From: an uncultured Caldimonas sp.
GTDB lineage: Bacteria; Pseudomonadota; Gammaproteobacteria; Burkholderiales; Burkholderiaceae
NCBI RefSeq assembly: GCF_946480305.1
Contig: NZ_CAMLJQ010000009.1
Location: 1-64,000 of the forward strand
Reading direction: 5' to 3'
DNA: 64,000 bases
Below, one piece after another: positions 44,614 to 54,797 of the stretch. The notes beneath the pieces are model-generated. The model saw nothing but the letters and a program-made list of their open reading frames with translations. It had not been told where the DNA came from and searched no databases. The translations under genes and the position numbers were made by a program. Numbering within the stretch: the stretch's first letter is position 1; each line of letters starts with the position of its first letter.

Positions 44614-45918
44614 TTACTTGTAGTAGCCGGCCTTCTTCATCTCGCGTTCGGCTGCAGCCTGCGAGGCGGCGAGAGCCTGGTCGACGGTGGTCTTGCCCGA
44701 GAGCGCTGCGCTCATCTGCTGGCCCACCGCCACGCCGATCGCCTGGAACTCAGGGATCGCCGCGAACTGCACGCCCACGTACGGCGACTTCGGCTGCGTG
44801 CTGTCGTTCGGGTTGGCCGAGAAGATCGCGCGGCGTTCAGCCTCCGCGAACACCGCCGCCTTCAGGAACTCGGGGTTCGTATACGTGGAGCGCCGCGTGC
44901 CGGTCGGAATGCGTGCCCAACCCGACTCCTTGGCCACCAGCTGGATGTACTCGCGCGACGTGGCCCAGCGCACGAACTTCTGCGCGTCGTCCACCTTCTT
45001 CGACCCCGCAGGGATCGCCAGCGCCCACGCCCACAGCCAGTTCGCGCCCTTGGGCGTCACCGCCGTCGGCGCCTGCGCGAACGCCACCTTGTCGGCCACC
45101 TTGCTCTGCTTGGGGTCGCTGATGAACGACGCCGCAATCGTCGCGTCCACCCACATCCCGCACTTGCCTTCGTTGAACAGCGCCAGGTTCTCGTTGAAGC
45201 TGTTCGCCGACGCCCCCGGCGGGCCGTAGTTCTTCATCAGGTCCACGTAGAACGTGATCGCGTTCTTCCACGGCTGGCTCGTCAGCTGCGGCTTCCACTC
45301 CATGTCGAACCACTGCCCGCCGAAGGTGTTCACCATCGTCGTCAGCAGCGCCATGTTGTCGCCCCAGCCCGGCTTGCCGCGCAAGCACATGCCGTACACG
45401 CCTGCCTTCGGGTCGTGCACCTTCGAGGCCACTTCGCGCACGAACTCCCACGTCGGGGCGTCGGGCATCTTCAGGCCGGCCTTCTCGACCAGGTCCTTGC
45501 GGTACATCAGCATCGAGCTCTCGCCGTAGAACGGTGCGGCGTACAGCGTGTTGTTCACCGACAGCCCCGCCGCAATGGGCGGCAGGATGTCTTCCGGTGC
45601 GTAGTTCACGTCCGGCTTGATCGGCACCAGCCACCCGCGCTTGCCCCAGATCGGCGTCTCGTACATGCCGATCGTCATCACGTCGAACTGCCCGCCCTTG
45701 GTGGCGATGTCCGTCGTCACGCGCTGCCGCAACACGCCTTCTTCCAGCGTCACCCACTTCACGGTGATCCCAGGGTTCGCCGCCTCGAAATGCTTCGTCA
45801 GCTTCTGCATCTCGATCATGTGACCGTTGTTCACGGTCGCCACGACCAGCTCGCCCGCGTGGGCAGCGCCCACGATGCCCATGCCCATCACCAACGCGGC
45901 AATTGCCTTGCGCTTCAT
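44614..45918 (-). CDS. Polyol ABC transporter binding protein, paralogue 3
   Basis: A 434-residue binding protein almost identical to paralogue 2. It differs in the signal peptide (MKRKAIAALVMGMGIVGAAHA) and near the C-terminus (GKTTVDQALAASQAAAERE against GKATVDQALAASQTVAERE). GGAG precedes the ATG. No permease follows; the porin is downstream. 44380-44613 shows two GC-rich hairpins without T-runs and no gene. Confidence 0.92.
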   Translation of the reverse strand: MKRKAIAALVMGMGIVGAAHAGELVVATVNNGHMIEMQKLTKHFEAANPGITVKWVTLEEGVLRQRVTTDIATKGGQFDVMTIGMYETPIWGKRGWLVPIKPDVNYAPEDILPPIAAGLSVNNTLYAAPFYGESSMLMYRKDLVEKAGLKMPDAPTWEFVREVASKVHDPKAGVYGMCLRGKPGWGDNMALLTTMVNTFGGQWFDMEWKPQLTSQPWKNAITFYVDLMKNYGPPGASANSFNENLALFNEGKCGMWVDATIAASFISDPKQSKVADKVAFAQAPTAVTPKGANWLWAWALAIPAGSKKVDDAQKFVRWATSREYIQLVAKESGWARIPTGTRRSTYTNPEFLKAAVFAEAERRAIFSANPNDSTQPKSPYVGVQFAAIPEFQAIGVAVGQQMSAALSGKTTVDQALAASQAAAEREMKKAGYYK

Positions 45919-46109
45919 GTTTCGGATCTCCTCCGGTAGGTATCTGTCGATGTTGATTGCTCTCAGTCGTACGGTTGTGCGACTGTGGCGGCAGTGTTGC
46001 CGAATGCAAGCAAAGTCACCGATACCGGCGGCGTGCGAATCCCATACTTTATTGATGGTGCCCGTCAGGACTTTCCCATCCAGGGCTTACCCATCCTGCA
46101 GCGCGGGCG

Positions 46110-47738
46110 CTATCGGCCGATGGGCTCGGCCACGCTGCGCGTGACGATGGGCGGGCCGTCGCCGACGTGGAAACGCAAGCGGCGTGCCCGCAAGGCATCG
46201 TCGGCGGCGGTGAATCGATCGAAGCGCCGCAGGTGCTCCACCCACGATTCGTCCACGAGGTATTCGATGTAGCGCGTGGGGTCGGCCGTGTCGCGGAACA
46301 GCTCCCACGACAGCGCGCCCTGCCGCAACCGCGCGCGGCGCGTCTCTTCCATCACCGCGCGGAATTCATCCGCATGCGCCGGGTCGATGCGGTACTCGAT
46401 GGTGATGAGCACCGGCCCGGCCTCGGGGTCGATCGGCTCGCTCACCTCCGGCGGCTTGATGACCTGCGTCGGCGTGAGGTCCTCCTCGACCTGCGCCTCC
46501 ACCTTGTACCGGCGCGCCCACCACAGCACCACGCCGCCGAACACGGCCGAGGCGATCAGCCCGGTGCGCACGTCGGTCAGGCTCGCCACCTGCCCCCACA
46601 CCGCGGCCCCCGCGGCACTGCTGCCCATCAGCGCCATCTGGTAGATCGACATGCCGCGCGCCCGCACCCAGTTGGGCAACGCCAGTTGGGCCGACACCGT
46701 GAGCGAGTTCGCCACCGAGATCCACGCCATGCCCGCGATCACCATCGCCGGCATCGCCACCCACACGTTGGGCGCGAACGCCACCACCACCGTGGCGAGC
46801 GCGACGACGATGCTGCCCTTGTGCACGAGGTCGTCGCGGTTCATGTAGCGCCGCAGCTTCTGCAGCGACAGCGCCGCCGTGATCGCCCCGGCGCCCAGCC
46901 CCGCGAGCAGCAGCGTGAACGTGCCGGCATCACCGCCCGGCATGCCCTTGGCCACCAGCGGCATCAGCGCCATCAACCCGGTGGCCTGCAGAAAGAACAG
47001 CGAGATGCGCCACAGCACCGCATGCATGCGCGTCGACTGGCGCACGTGCTGCAGGCCCACGCGCATGGCCCCCACGAAACGCTCGCCCGGCAAGGCGCTG
47101 GGCTTCTGCTCGCGCTTCCAGCGCATGATCGCAAAGCCGGCCAGCACCGAGAGCACCGCGTTGAGCACGAACACATAGGCGCTGCCCGCGCTCGCGATCA
47201 CGGCGCCCGCCACCAGCGGGCCGACGATGCGCGACGCGTTCATGGCCACGCCGTTGAGCGCCAGCGCAGCGGGCAGCTGCGGCCGCGGCACCAGCTCCGG
47301 CACGATGGCGGCAAACACCGGCCAGCGCATCGCGAGGCCGATGCCGTTGGCGAACGTGAGCACCAGCAGCACCGGTGCCGTCATCACGCCGGCCAGCAGC
47401 GTGAGGCACACCACCAGCGCCACGGCCGCCACCCAGAACTGCGTGACGATGAAGTAGCGCCGCCGGTCGAGGATGTCGGCCAACGCGCCGCTGGGCAGCC
47501 CCAACAAGAAGACCGGCAGCGTGGAGGCCGACTGCACCAGCGCGACCATGATCGGCGAGGTGGTCAGCGAGGTCATCAGCCAGGCCGCCGCCACGTCGTT
47601 CATCCACATGCAGATGTTGGCCGTGAGCCAGGCGCCCCACAGCATGCGGAACACGGGGCTGCGCAGCGGGCCGAGCGCGGTGGCGCTCGCATCGTGCGAG
47701 GCAGCGGTGGATTCGTTGGGGGTGGACGGTATGGCCAA
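46110..47738 (-). CDS. MFS exporter (MFS_3/EntS-like) with C-terminal ABM-like domain
   Basis: A 542-residue protein starting at TTG 47738, six bases after GAGGA. Twelve membrane helices span about 15-410 (SPVFRMLWGAWLTANICMWM at the start; PSGALADILDRRRY is the loop 2-3 motif). The C-terminal 110 residues form a soluble ferredoxin-like domain, VLITIEYRIDPAHADEFRAV and YIEYLVDESWVEHLRR, like antibiotic-biosynthesis-monooxygenase folds. MFS_3 proteins include siderophore exporters; the cargo here is unknown. Confidence 0.87.
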   Translation of the reverse strand: MAIPSTPNESTAASHDASATALGPLRSPVFRMLWGAWLTANICMWMNDVAAAWLMTSLTTSPIMVALVQSASTLPVFLLGLPSGALADILDRRRYFIVTQFWVAAVALVVCLTLLAGVMTAPVLLVLTFANGIGLAMRWPVFAAIVPELVPRPQLPAALALNGVAMNASRIVGPLVAGAVIASAGSAYVFVLNAVLSVLAGFAIMRWKREQKPSALPGERFVGAMRVGLQHVRQSTRMHAVLWRISLFFLQATGLMALMPLVAKGMPGGDAGTFTLLLAGLGAGAITAALSLQKLRRYMNRDDLVHKGSIVVALATVVVAFAPNVWVAMPAMVIAGMAWISVANSLTVSAQLALPNWVRARGMSIYQMALMGSSAAGAAVWGQVASLTDVRTGLIASAVFGGVVLWWARRYKVEAQVEEDLTPTQVIKPPEVSEPIDPEAGPVLITIEYRIDPAHADEFRAVMEETRRARLRQGALSWELFRDTADPTRYIEYLVDESWVEHLRRFDRFTAADDALRARRLRFHVGDGPPIVTRSVAEPIGR

Positions 47739-47924
47739 TGAAAGTCCTCTGCGGTGCGGCTGTGCCCACGGCCGCAAGCCGTGTGCCTGGAACTCCGTGC
47801 AGTGTCGCACCGCGCCGGCAGCGCTGCCGCCGTGCGAGCAGTGCACGACCGACCGGTCAGGCTACTCGAGCCTGGTGCCCACCCGTTGCCGTGCCGGCGC
47901 GCCGGAGGCGACCTGACGGACGCT

Positions 47925-50132
47925 TCAGGCGCGTTTGAGCTGGTCGCTTATCGGCAGGCGCCGCAAGCGCTTTCCGGTGGCGGCGAAGACCGCATTCGTG
48001 AGCGCGGGCGTCGCGCATGCAGTGCCCGGCTCCCCGATGCCGCCCGGCTTGTCGGTGCTCGGCACGATGAAGACCTCCACCTGCGGCATCTCGTTGATGC
48101 GCATCACGCGGAAGTCGCTGAAGTTGCTCTGGGCCACCCGGCCCTTGTCGAGCGTGATCTCCTGCCAGAGGCCGGCGCTCAACCCGAACACGATGCCGCT
48201 CTCGATCTGCGCGGTCACGGTATCCGGGTTCACCACCTGGCCGCAATCCACCGCGCACACGATACGGTGCACCTGCACGTCGCCCTCGGCCCCCACCGAC
48301 ACCTCGGCCACCTGCGCCATGTAGCTGCCGAAGGCGAACTGCACGGCCACGCCACGCCCGGCCCTGCGGCCGGGGCGCGCCTGCGGCGGCTGGCCCCACC
48401 CGGCGCGGTCGGTAGCGAGCTTGAGTACCGCCTGGTGCCGCGGCGATTTCTCCAGCAGCTTCATGCGGAAGGACACCGGGTCGAACTTGCCCGCTGCGGC
48501 CAGCTCGTCGATGAAGCTCTCGACGACCCAGATGTTGTGCGTGGCCCCCACGCCCCGCCAGAAGGCGGTGGGCAGCGGGGGCTCGTGCCGCACGTACTCG
48601 ACGCGCACGTCGGCGATGTCGTAGGGCAAGTCCTTCGCCCCTTCGACCGCATCGCTGTCGACGCCATCCTTCACCGCCGCGGGCGCGAACCTCGCCATGA
48701 TCGACGAGCCCGTGATGCGGTGCGACCACGCAACGGGCAAGCCCTTGTCGTCGAGCGCCGCGGAGAGGCGGTCCAGGTAGTACGGACGGTACATGTCGTG
48801 CTGCACGTCTTCTTCGCGCGTCCACACCACCTTGAGTGGCGCAGGGCTGGGCAACTGCCTGGCGAGCTGCGCGGCCTGCGCGACGAAGTCCACTTCCAGC
48901 CGGCGCCCGAACCCGCCGCCGATGTAGTGGTTGTGCACGCGCACGTTCTCGGGCGCGAGCCCGGTCACCGTGGCAACCGCCGCCTGCGCGAACACCGGCA
49001 CCTGCGTGCCGAGGTAGACGTCGCACTGGTCGGCCTTGAGGTCGACGGTGCAGTTCATCGGCTCCATCGTCGCGTGCGCGAGGAAGGGCATCTGGTACAC
49101 CGCGTCGAGGCGCTTCTTCGCGTTGCCGATGCGGGCGGCTGCATCGCCGTCGCTGCGCGCGACGGCGCCCTCCTTCATCGACGCCGCTTCCATCTCCTTG
49201 ACGATGGTCGCGATCGTCACGTTCGCGTTGTCGCCGTCCTGCCAGGTGGGTGCGGCAGCGGCGAGCCCCTGCCGGGCGGCCCACATGTGATCGCCGACCA
49301 CCGCCACGGCATTCTCAAGCCGCAGCACGTGGCGCACACCGGGTACCGCCTTGGCCTTCGCCTCGTCCACGCCGGCGAGCCTGCCACCGGGCACGGGCGA
49401 GGCCGCGACGGTCGCCACCAGCATGCCCGGCAGTCGCACGTCGATGCCGAACTTCGCCTGCCCGTTCACCTTTTCGGCCGAGTCAAGCCGGTGCGTGGCC
49501 TTGCCGATCACCCGAAAGTCCTTGGGCTCGCGCAAGGGCACATCGGCGGGGGCCTCGAGCTTGGACGCTGCTTCCACCAACTCGCCGTAGTGCGCCGAAC
49601 GCCCCGAAGGCGCGTGCGTCACCGCGCCGGCGGCGGTCTGGCACTCCTTCGGGTCCACCTTCCACTGGTCGGCCGCCGCCTGCACGAGCACCGCACGTGC
49701 GGTGGCGCCAGCCTGGCGCAGCGGCTCCCATGCGCCGCGCACCGAGGTGGAGCCGCCAGTGACCTGCCCGCCCAGCAACGGGTCGGCATAGCGGCCATTG
49801 TCGGGCGGCGCCTGCACGAGCTTGACCTTCTGGAGGTCGACGTCGAGTTCTTCGGCGATCAGCATCGGGATCGAGGTGAAGGTGCCCTGGCCCATCTCGA
49901 CCTTGTGCACGATGAAGCTCACGGTGCCGTCGCGCGCGATCCGGATGAAGGCATTGGGCTCAAGGTCGGGTGCCTCCTGGGCGCTCCGCGTGGTGGCGGC
50001 TCCCACCGCGGACTCCGGTGGCTTCTCGTTGCGCCCCTGGCGGTCGCAGCCGGTGAGCGAGAAGCTCACGAGCAGCCCCCCGCCGGCGGCCGCCCCGGTG
50101 ACGATGAACTGGCGACGCGAGAGCCCGCTCAT
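47925..50132 (-). CDS. Molybdopterin-dependent hydroxylase large subunit (IorB-like)
   Basis: A 735-residue periplasmic Mo-cofactor subunit. The Tat signal [20 protein letters not shown] is at the N-terminus. Typical blocks: [69 protein letters not shown] and [18 protein letters not shown] with the active-site Glu. The group oxidises N-heterocycles or aldehydes. ATG overlaps the small-subunit stop. No FAD subunit is present, as usual for IorAB types that pass electrons to cytochrome c. Confidence 0.9.
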   Translation of the reverse strand: MSGLSRRQFIVTGAAAGGGLLVSFSLTGCDRQGRNEKPPESAVGAATTRSAQEAPDLEPNAFIRIARDGTVSFIVHKVEMGQGTFTSIPMLIAEELDVDLQKVKLVQAPPDNGRYADPLLGGQVTGGSTSVRGAWEPLRQAGATARAVLVQAAADQWKVDPKECQTAAGAVTHAPSGRSAHYGELVEAASKLEAPADVPLREPKDFRVIGKATHRLDSAEKVNGQAKFGIDVRLPGMLVATVAASPVPGGRLAGVDEAKAKAVPGVRHVLRLENAVAVVGDHMWAARQGLAAAAPTWQDGDNANVTIATIVKEMEAASMKEGAVARSDGDAAARIGNAKKRLDAVYQMPFLAHATMEPMNCTVDLKADQCDVYLGTQVPVFAQAAVATVTGLAPENVRVHNHYIGGGFGRRLEVDFVAQAAQLARQLPSPAPLKVVWTREEDVQHDMYRPYYLDRLSAALDDKGLPVAWSHRITGSSIMARFAPAAVKDGVDSDAVEGAKDLPYDIADVRVEYVRHEPPLPTAFWRGVGATHNIWVVESFIDELAAAGKFDPVSFRMKLLEKSPRHQAVLKLATDRAGWGQPPQARPGRRAGRGVAVQFAFGSYMAQVAEVSVGAEGDVQVHRIVCAVDCGQVVNPDTVTAQIESGIVFGLSAGLWQEITLDKGRVAQSNFSDFRVMRINEMPQVEVFIVPSTDKPGGIGEPGTACATPALTNAVFAATGKRLRRLPISDQLKRA

Positions 50133-50587
50133 GTCGTGCTCCCGGCCGCCTTCTTGATGGCGATGCGGATGCGCTGGTAGGTGCCGCAGCGGCAGATGTT
50201 GCCGGCCATGGCGCCGTCGATGTCTTCGTCCGATGGCTCGGGTTTGGCCTTCAGAAGGGCCACGGCCGACATGATCTGGCCCGACTGGCAGTAACCGCAC
50301 TGCACGACGTCGAGCTCGCGCCATGCCGCCTGGACACGCTGGCCCACCACATCGCGCTCCATCGCCTCGATGGTGCCGACCTGTTTGCCCTCGGCGGCCG
50401 ACAGCGGCGTGAGGCACGAGCGGACCGGCTGGCCGTCGAGGTGCACGGTGCACGCGCCGCACGCGCCGATGCCGCAGCCGAACTTGGTGCCCGTGCTGCC
50501 GACCACATCGCGCAGCACCCAAAGCAGCGGCATGTCGGCGGGGGCTTCGGCGGTGACCGGTGTGCCGTTGAGAATGAACTTCGCCAT
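50129..50587 (-). CDS. [2Fe-2S] small subunit of Mo hydroxylase (IorA-like)
   Basis: A 152-residue iron-sulfur subunit with two clusters: plant-type ligands in [20 protein letters not shown] plus RSC, and the helical domain with [11 protein letters not shown] and [17 protein letters not shown] lies before ATG 50587. It has no signal of its own and is expected to be carried out by the Tat signal of the partner. Confidence 0.92.
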   Translation of the reverse strand: MAKFILNGTPVTAEAPADMPLLWVLRDVVGSTGTKFGCGIGACGACTVHLDGQPVRSCLTPLSAAEGKQVGTIEAMERDVVGQRVQAAWRELDVVQCGYCQSGQIMSAVALLKAKPEPSDEDIDGAMAGNICRCGTYQRIRIAIKKAAGSTT

Positions 50588-51100
50588 CGTGTGTCCTCCA
50601 GTGCTTGTGGGGACGGGCAACCGGTATGCCAGCGGCTCGGCGCACGTCGTATTGCTCGTCGCGCACCTTCTCCACCGTGCAGGCACGTTCTTGCTCCCAG
50701 CCGTGCCGGTCAGTGCCAGATGGGTCGTCAGCGGTCGGTCGCAAGCCTTGTCGATCGTGCTCCCCACGCGGACGCTGCTGCTCGCCCTCGATATGCCGGA
50801 CCTGAATGGCAGCAGGGCAGCGGGAGCGGTCCGTCGCTGCCGGGATCGCTACTCAAGGTCTCTCTCGCCTTGCAGCCACTCGACGGATCGATGTGGCGTC
50901 GACCCGAATGATCGGTTTCGAAGGTGATGCGGCCCTACGCTGCCCGCCGTCGGTTGACTCACGAGGGACGGCTTCCTGGCGGCTCGAAGGGTGCTCACGA
51001 CCCGTTGCAGTCATTGGAATACGCAGCAGCGAATGACCGCAAAGCAGACGGAAGTGGACATCAGTCAAGCAGCCCCTACCGGCGCTGCAGAAGAGGACGG
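50588..51100. repeat. Intergenic region with dispersed repeat, copy B (50917-51012)
   Basis: No supported gene. TTCGAAGGTGATGCGG ... GACCCGTTGCAGTC matches the 11331-11428 unit, followed by GAATGACCGCAAAGCAGACG, a string of the kind common in degenerate interspersed repeats of proteobacteria. Confidence 0.55.
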
Positions 51101-51991
51101 TCAGTGAAGCGAAAGCTCCGCCAGCGCACGTGCTAAGGCAAGTCGTGCACTGCTTCTGATGGGTTGAATGGGCAAGGGCAAGGTCTGGCTCGACACCAGA
51201 CCAAGGATTTCGGCCGCCGCGGCTACAACCCGCAAGCTGCCATGCTCGCGGAATAGAGCCCAAATCGGTTCGAGCTCTGCGGAAAGGCGCGACGCCTCAG
51301 CCGCACGACCCTCTTGGGCAGCTCGGGTGATGGCCAGGCAACGTTCCGGGAACAACCCACCAGCGACTGAGTACCAGGCGGTGCACCCTGCGTTGAGGCC
51401 GGTAGAAGCAAACGCATCGCCACTCACGCCAATGGAGACGCGGGCAGGCACGACTGCACGCAGTCGTGCCACTCGCGCCTGGGCCTCGCCCGGGTCAATC
51501 GGCACCCCGGGAATCTTGATCGACTCAACCTTGGGAAGCTCGGCGATCCGACCGTGCAACTCGTCAGTAAATTCGAAGTGTGTCGTTCCGGGATTGTCGT
51601 AAACGCAAAGTGGAACCGACAGCGACTTGGTAACGGTCTCGAACAGGCCAAACACCTCGTCTGCAGTCAGCCTCTGGTAGGACACCGGTGCGAGCAGCAC
51701 CCCGCTGGCGCCGGCCCTCTGTGCGTCTTCAGCGTGGACGAGCACGTCTCGAGTGCGCAGCGCACCGATGCCGATGATCACAGGAATACCGTCCGCATGA
51801 TCCACTGCAAGACGGGCCACCAGCGCTCGCTCCTCACGTTGCAGGTATGCATAGCTACCGGTCGAACCGAGGGCACCGATGGAATCGACTTTCGCCGCCA
51901 CCAAGCGCTTCATCAGCCCTGAGAATGCCGCTTCATCAACACCGGCTTCATTCATAGGTGTGAGTGGGAATGCACTCAGGCCTGAAAACAT
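51101..51991 (-). CDS. DapA-family aldolase/synthase
   Basis: A 296-residue class I aldolase-fold protein. GSTGSYAYL is the phosphate/carboxylate loop, the Tyr in VYDNPGTT and Schiff-base Lys in ESIKIPG are in place. The changed GSTGS loop and missing lysine-pathway context argue against true dihydrodipicolinate synthase; a 2-keto acid or sugar-acid aldolase or hydratase is more likely. Monocistronic; 51992-52199 beyond its start shows no gene. Confidence 0.85.
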   Translation of the reverse strand: MFSGLSAFPLTPMNEAGVDEAAFSGLMKRLVAAKVDSIGALGSTGSYAYLQREERALVARLAVDHADGIPVIIGIGALRTRDVLVHAEDAQRAGASGVLLAPVSYQRLTADEVFGLFETVTKSLSVPLCVYDNPGTTHFEFTDELHGRIAELPKVESIKIPGVPIDPGEAQARVARLRAVVPARVSIGVSGDAFASTGLNAGCTAWYSVAGGLFPERCLAITRAAQEGRAAEASRLSAELEPIWALFREHGSLRVVAAAAEILGLVSSQTLPLPIQPIRSSARLALARALAELSLH

Positions 51992-52199
51992 TGCAGGGCT
52001 CCTAACAGGGTAATTGGAAGACCCATCTGATTTCCGATGCGGTCGGCCACATTGAAGTCGAAGACGGTTTTCGGTCCCATAGCGGTTGTTCGCTGAGCCG
52101 ATCCAGCTTACCCGTCATGTTGGGAAACCAGTCTTAAAGGTTCGCAATCCGGGTTGGAGGGATCTGCGCCAGACGCGTGGTGGACTGATGGATGGCAGC

Positions 52200-52343
52200 C
52201 TACCGCATTCCAGCCAACTGCATGACACCCTTCAGCACACTGCCGACAAGGGCCAGGCCAACGACGCCGGCGAGCCACAGACCGACGAACCAGAGCAAGC
52301 GCTTCGCCCATTGCTTCCGACGGAGACGAGGTCCGTCGAGCAT
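52200..52343 (-). CDS. DUF2474 small subunit-like protein of bd oxidase
   Basis: A 47-residue protein, MLDGPRLRRKQWAKRLLWF..., with one membrane helix (about 18-38). Its ATG overlaps the cydB stop by one base (TGATG). DUF2474 proteins follow cydAB in many proteobacteria and resemble CydX in size and place, so a structural role in the oxidase is likely. Confidence 0.82.
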   Translation of the reverse strand: MLDGPRLRRKQWAKRLLWFVGLWLAGVVGLALVGSVLKGVMQLAGMR

Positions 52344-53353
52344 CAGTGATACCCCTCGCCAGGCTTCACCTTCCCCCTAAAGACGTAGTAGCTCCACGCC
52401 GTGTACGTGAGGATGATCGGAATGATGAACAGCGCCCCGACCAGCGCGAACCCGAGGCTCTGGTCTGGCCCTGCGGCATCCCAGATGGACACATTCGGTG
52501 GAATGACGTTCGGCCACAAGCTGATGCCAAGTCCGCTGTAGCCAAGGAAGATCAACGCCAACGTCAGCACGAAGGGCCATGCGTCGGCGGTGGCACGACG
52601 CAGGGTGCGGTGCAAAGTCACAGTGACCGCAAGAACCAAGACGGGCACCGGTGAAAACCACGCCAGGTTGGGCCAAGTGAACCAACGTTCCCTGATGAGC
52701 GGCTGAGCCAACGGTGTCCAGACGCTGATGGCGACGATGGTGACGACGAGTGCCCATGACAGCCGCATCGACGCTCTGCGCATCCTTGCCTGCAGTTCCC
52801 CGGTCGTTTTCATGACCAGCCAGGTGCTTCCGAGAAGCGCGTAGGCCACGACCAACCCCAAGCCGACAAACATCGGAAACGGCGCAAGCCAGTGCAGGGG
52901 ATCGCCCGTGAACTCGCCGTCCTGGACCTGAATGCCTTCGATGAAAGATCCCAGGGTGACGCCTTGAAAGAAGGTGGCCACGAGCGAGCCCAGGACGAAC
53001 GACTTGTCCCACAGGTGTCGTCGCGCGGCGCTGGCCTTGAACCTGAACTCGAAGGCAACACCCCGAAAGATGAGTCCGATCAGCATCAGAACGAGTGGCA
53101 GGTACAGGGCGCTGAGCACCACGGAGTAGGCCATGGGGAACGCCACCAGCAGGCCTGCACCGCCAAGCACCAGCCAGGTCTCGTTGCCGTCCCACACAGG
53201 CGCCACGGTATTCATCATGACGTCGCGATCCCCCTCGCCTTTCACGGCGGCGAAGAGGATGCCGATACCGAGGTCGAACCCGTCCATGACCACGTACATC
53301 ATCACGCCGAAGAGGATGATGACGGCCCACAGCAGTGGCAAATCGACTCCCAT
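52343..53353 (-). CDS. cydB: Cytochrome bd-type quinol oxidase subunit II
   Basis: A 336-residue membrane subunit. MDGFDLGIGILF and NTVAPVWDGNETWLVLGGAGL are the family signatures; GVTLGSFIEGI and AYALLGSTWLVMKTTG follow. One base separates the cydA stop from this ATG, with AAGGAG inside the cydA end. Length fits the CioB type. Confidence 0.95.
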   Translation of the reverse strand: MGVDLPLLWAVIILFGVMMYVVMDGFDLGIGILFAAVKGEGDRDVMMNTVAPVWDGNETWLVLGGAGLLVAFPMAYSVVLSALYLPLVLMLIGLIFRGVAFEFRFKASAARRHLWDKSFVLGSLVATFFQGVTLGSFIEGIQVQDGEFTGDPLHWLAPFPMFVGLGLVVAYALLGSTWLVMKTTGELQARMRRASMRLSWALVVTIVAISVWTPLAQPLIRERWFTWPNLAWFSPVPVLVLAVTVTLHRTLRRATADAWPFVLTLALIFLGYSGLGISLWPNVIPPNVSIWDAAGPDQSLGFALVGALFIIPIILTYTAWSYYVFRGKVKPGEGYH

Positions 53354-53354
53354 C

Positions 53355-54797
53355 TCAGTGAGCTCCTTCGGGTTGCACCGGTTCGGGCGCCCCAGACAGG
53401 GGGCGCATCGGCTGTCGCATTTCGCCAGGACCACCCGGTAGCGGGTGGTCACCCTCGCCGGTCGCAGGTCCCTTCTTCAGGATGCGAAGCAGGTAGACCG
53501 TGCCGGCACCGAAGACCAACAGGTACACCACCACGAACAGTGCCAGAGTGAACCCCACTTGCTCGGCACTGTGCGCAGAGACCGCCTCACTCGTTCGCAT
53601 CACACCGTAGACTACCCAGGGCTGACGTCCAACCTCAGTGGTGAACCAGCCAGCCAGGATCGCCACGACCCCCGCGGGGCCCATGGCGCAAGCGAAGCGT
53701 AGGAAGGCCCGTGCGTCGAACAGCCGCCGCCTCCAGTGCAGCCAAGCGGCGAGCACGCCCAAGAGGATCATCGCCAACCCCAGCCCGACCATCAAGCGGA
53801 ACGTCCAGAACACGACGGTCGAATTGGGTCGGTCTTCCTTCGGGAACTCCTTCAATCCTGGGAATTGCCCATCCCAAGAATGAGTCAGCAACAGGCTGCC
53901 GAGGTGCGGTACCTCTATCGCGTAGTCGGTCCTCTCCTTTTCCATGTTGGGAATTCCGAAGAGGATCAGAGGCACTCCTTCTCCGGGCTTGTTCTCCCAG
54001 TGCCCTTCGATGGCAGCGAGTTTGGCGGGCTGGTGCTTTAGGGTGTTGAGACCGTGCAAGTCTCCGATGAACGCCTGGATGGGCGCGCTCACCAGCACCA
54101 TGCCCATGGCCATGCCGAACATCGTTCTTACGGCGGGGTCGCGCTTGCCTCGAAGCAGGTGCCAGGCCGCGGTCGCCCCGACGACGAGAGCCGTCGTGAG
54201 AAATGCCGCAACCACCATGTGGGCCAAGCGATACGGGAACGAGGGGTTGAAAATAACGGCGAACCAATCAACAGGCACGACCCGCCCGTCAATGACCTCG
54301 TGGCCTTGAGGCGTTTGCATCCAGCTGTTGGAAGCCAGAATCCAAGTCGCGGAGACCAGTGTTCCGAGGGCCACCATCACGGTCGAAATGAAGTGCAGGC
54401 CGGGCCCCACCCGCTTCATGCCAAAGAGCATGACGCCCAGGAACCCCGCCTCAAGGAAGAACGCCGTCAGCACTTCGTACGCAAGCAACGGTCCGGTCAC
54501 ACCGCCTGCGAACTTCGAGAAGCCGCTCCAGTTTGTGCCGAACTGGTAGGCCATCACGAGCCCCGAGACGACACCCATGCCGAACGCCACTGCGAATGCC
54601 TTCGACCAAAAGTGGTACAGGTCGAGGTACACGGGACGCCGGGTCTTCAACCACAGGCCTTCGAGCACGGCGAGATAGCTCGCCAAGCCGATCGTCAGCG
54701 CGGGAAAGACGATGTGGAACGAGATGGTGAACGCGAATTGGATCCGTGCCAGCATCAGCGCGTCGAGGGAGAACATGGCCACCTTGCTCGCCGTCAA
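53355..54797 (-). CDS. cydA: Cytochrome bd-type quinol oxidase subunit I (CioA-like, short Q-loop)
   Basis: A 480-residue haem-bearing subunit oxidising quinol and reducing O2. The haem b595/d region is IQFAFTISFHIVFPALTIG, the b558 His lies in NPSFPYRLAHMVVAAF, and GRQPWVVYGVMRT is the late signature. At 480 residues it has the short quinol loop of cyanide-insensitive oxidases (CioA). ATG 54797 overlaps the upstream stop (ATGA); a start seven codons later is possible. Its C-terminal tail is Pro/Gly-rich. Confidence 0.95.
   Translation of the reverse strand: MTASKVAMFSLDALMLARIQFAFTISFHIVFPALTIGLASYLAVLEGLWLKTRRPVYLDLYHFWSKAFAVAFGMGVVSGLVMAYQFGTNWSGFSKFAGGVTGPLLAYEVLTAFFLEAGFLGVMLFGMKRVGPGLHFISTVMVALGTLVSATWILASNSWMQTPQGHEVIDGRVVPVDWFAVIFNPSFPYRLAHMVVAAFLTTALVVGATAAWHLLRGKRDPAVRTMFGMAMGMVLVSAPIQAFIGDLHGLNTLKHQPAKLAAIEGHWENKPGEGVPLILFGIPNMEKERTDYAIEVPHLGSLLLTHSWDGQFPGLKEFPKEDRPNSTVVFWTFRLMVGLGLAMILLGVLAAWLHWRRRLFDARAFLRFACAMGPAGVVAILAGWFTTEVGRQPWVVYGVMRTSEAVSAHSAEQVGFTLALFVVVYLLVFGAGTVYLLRILKKGPATGEGDHPLPGGPGEMRQPMRPLSGAPEPVQPEGAH

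Noticed and set aside
47754..50180. 808-codon plus-strand frame
   Set aside because: Shadow of the Mo-hydroxylase large subunit gene.
51992..52199. Possible gene between the DapA-like gene and the bd operon
   Set aside because: No frame with a start site and plausible composition apart from the DUF2474 gene.
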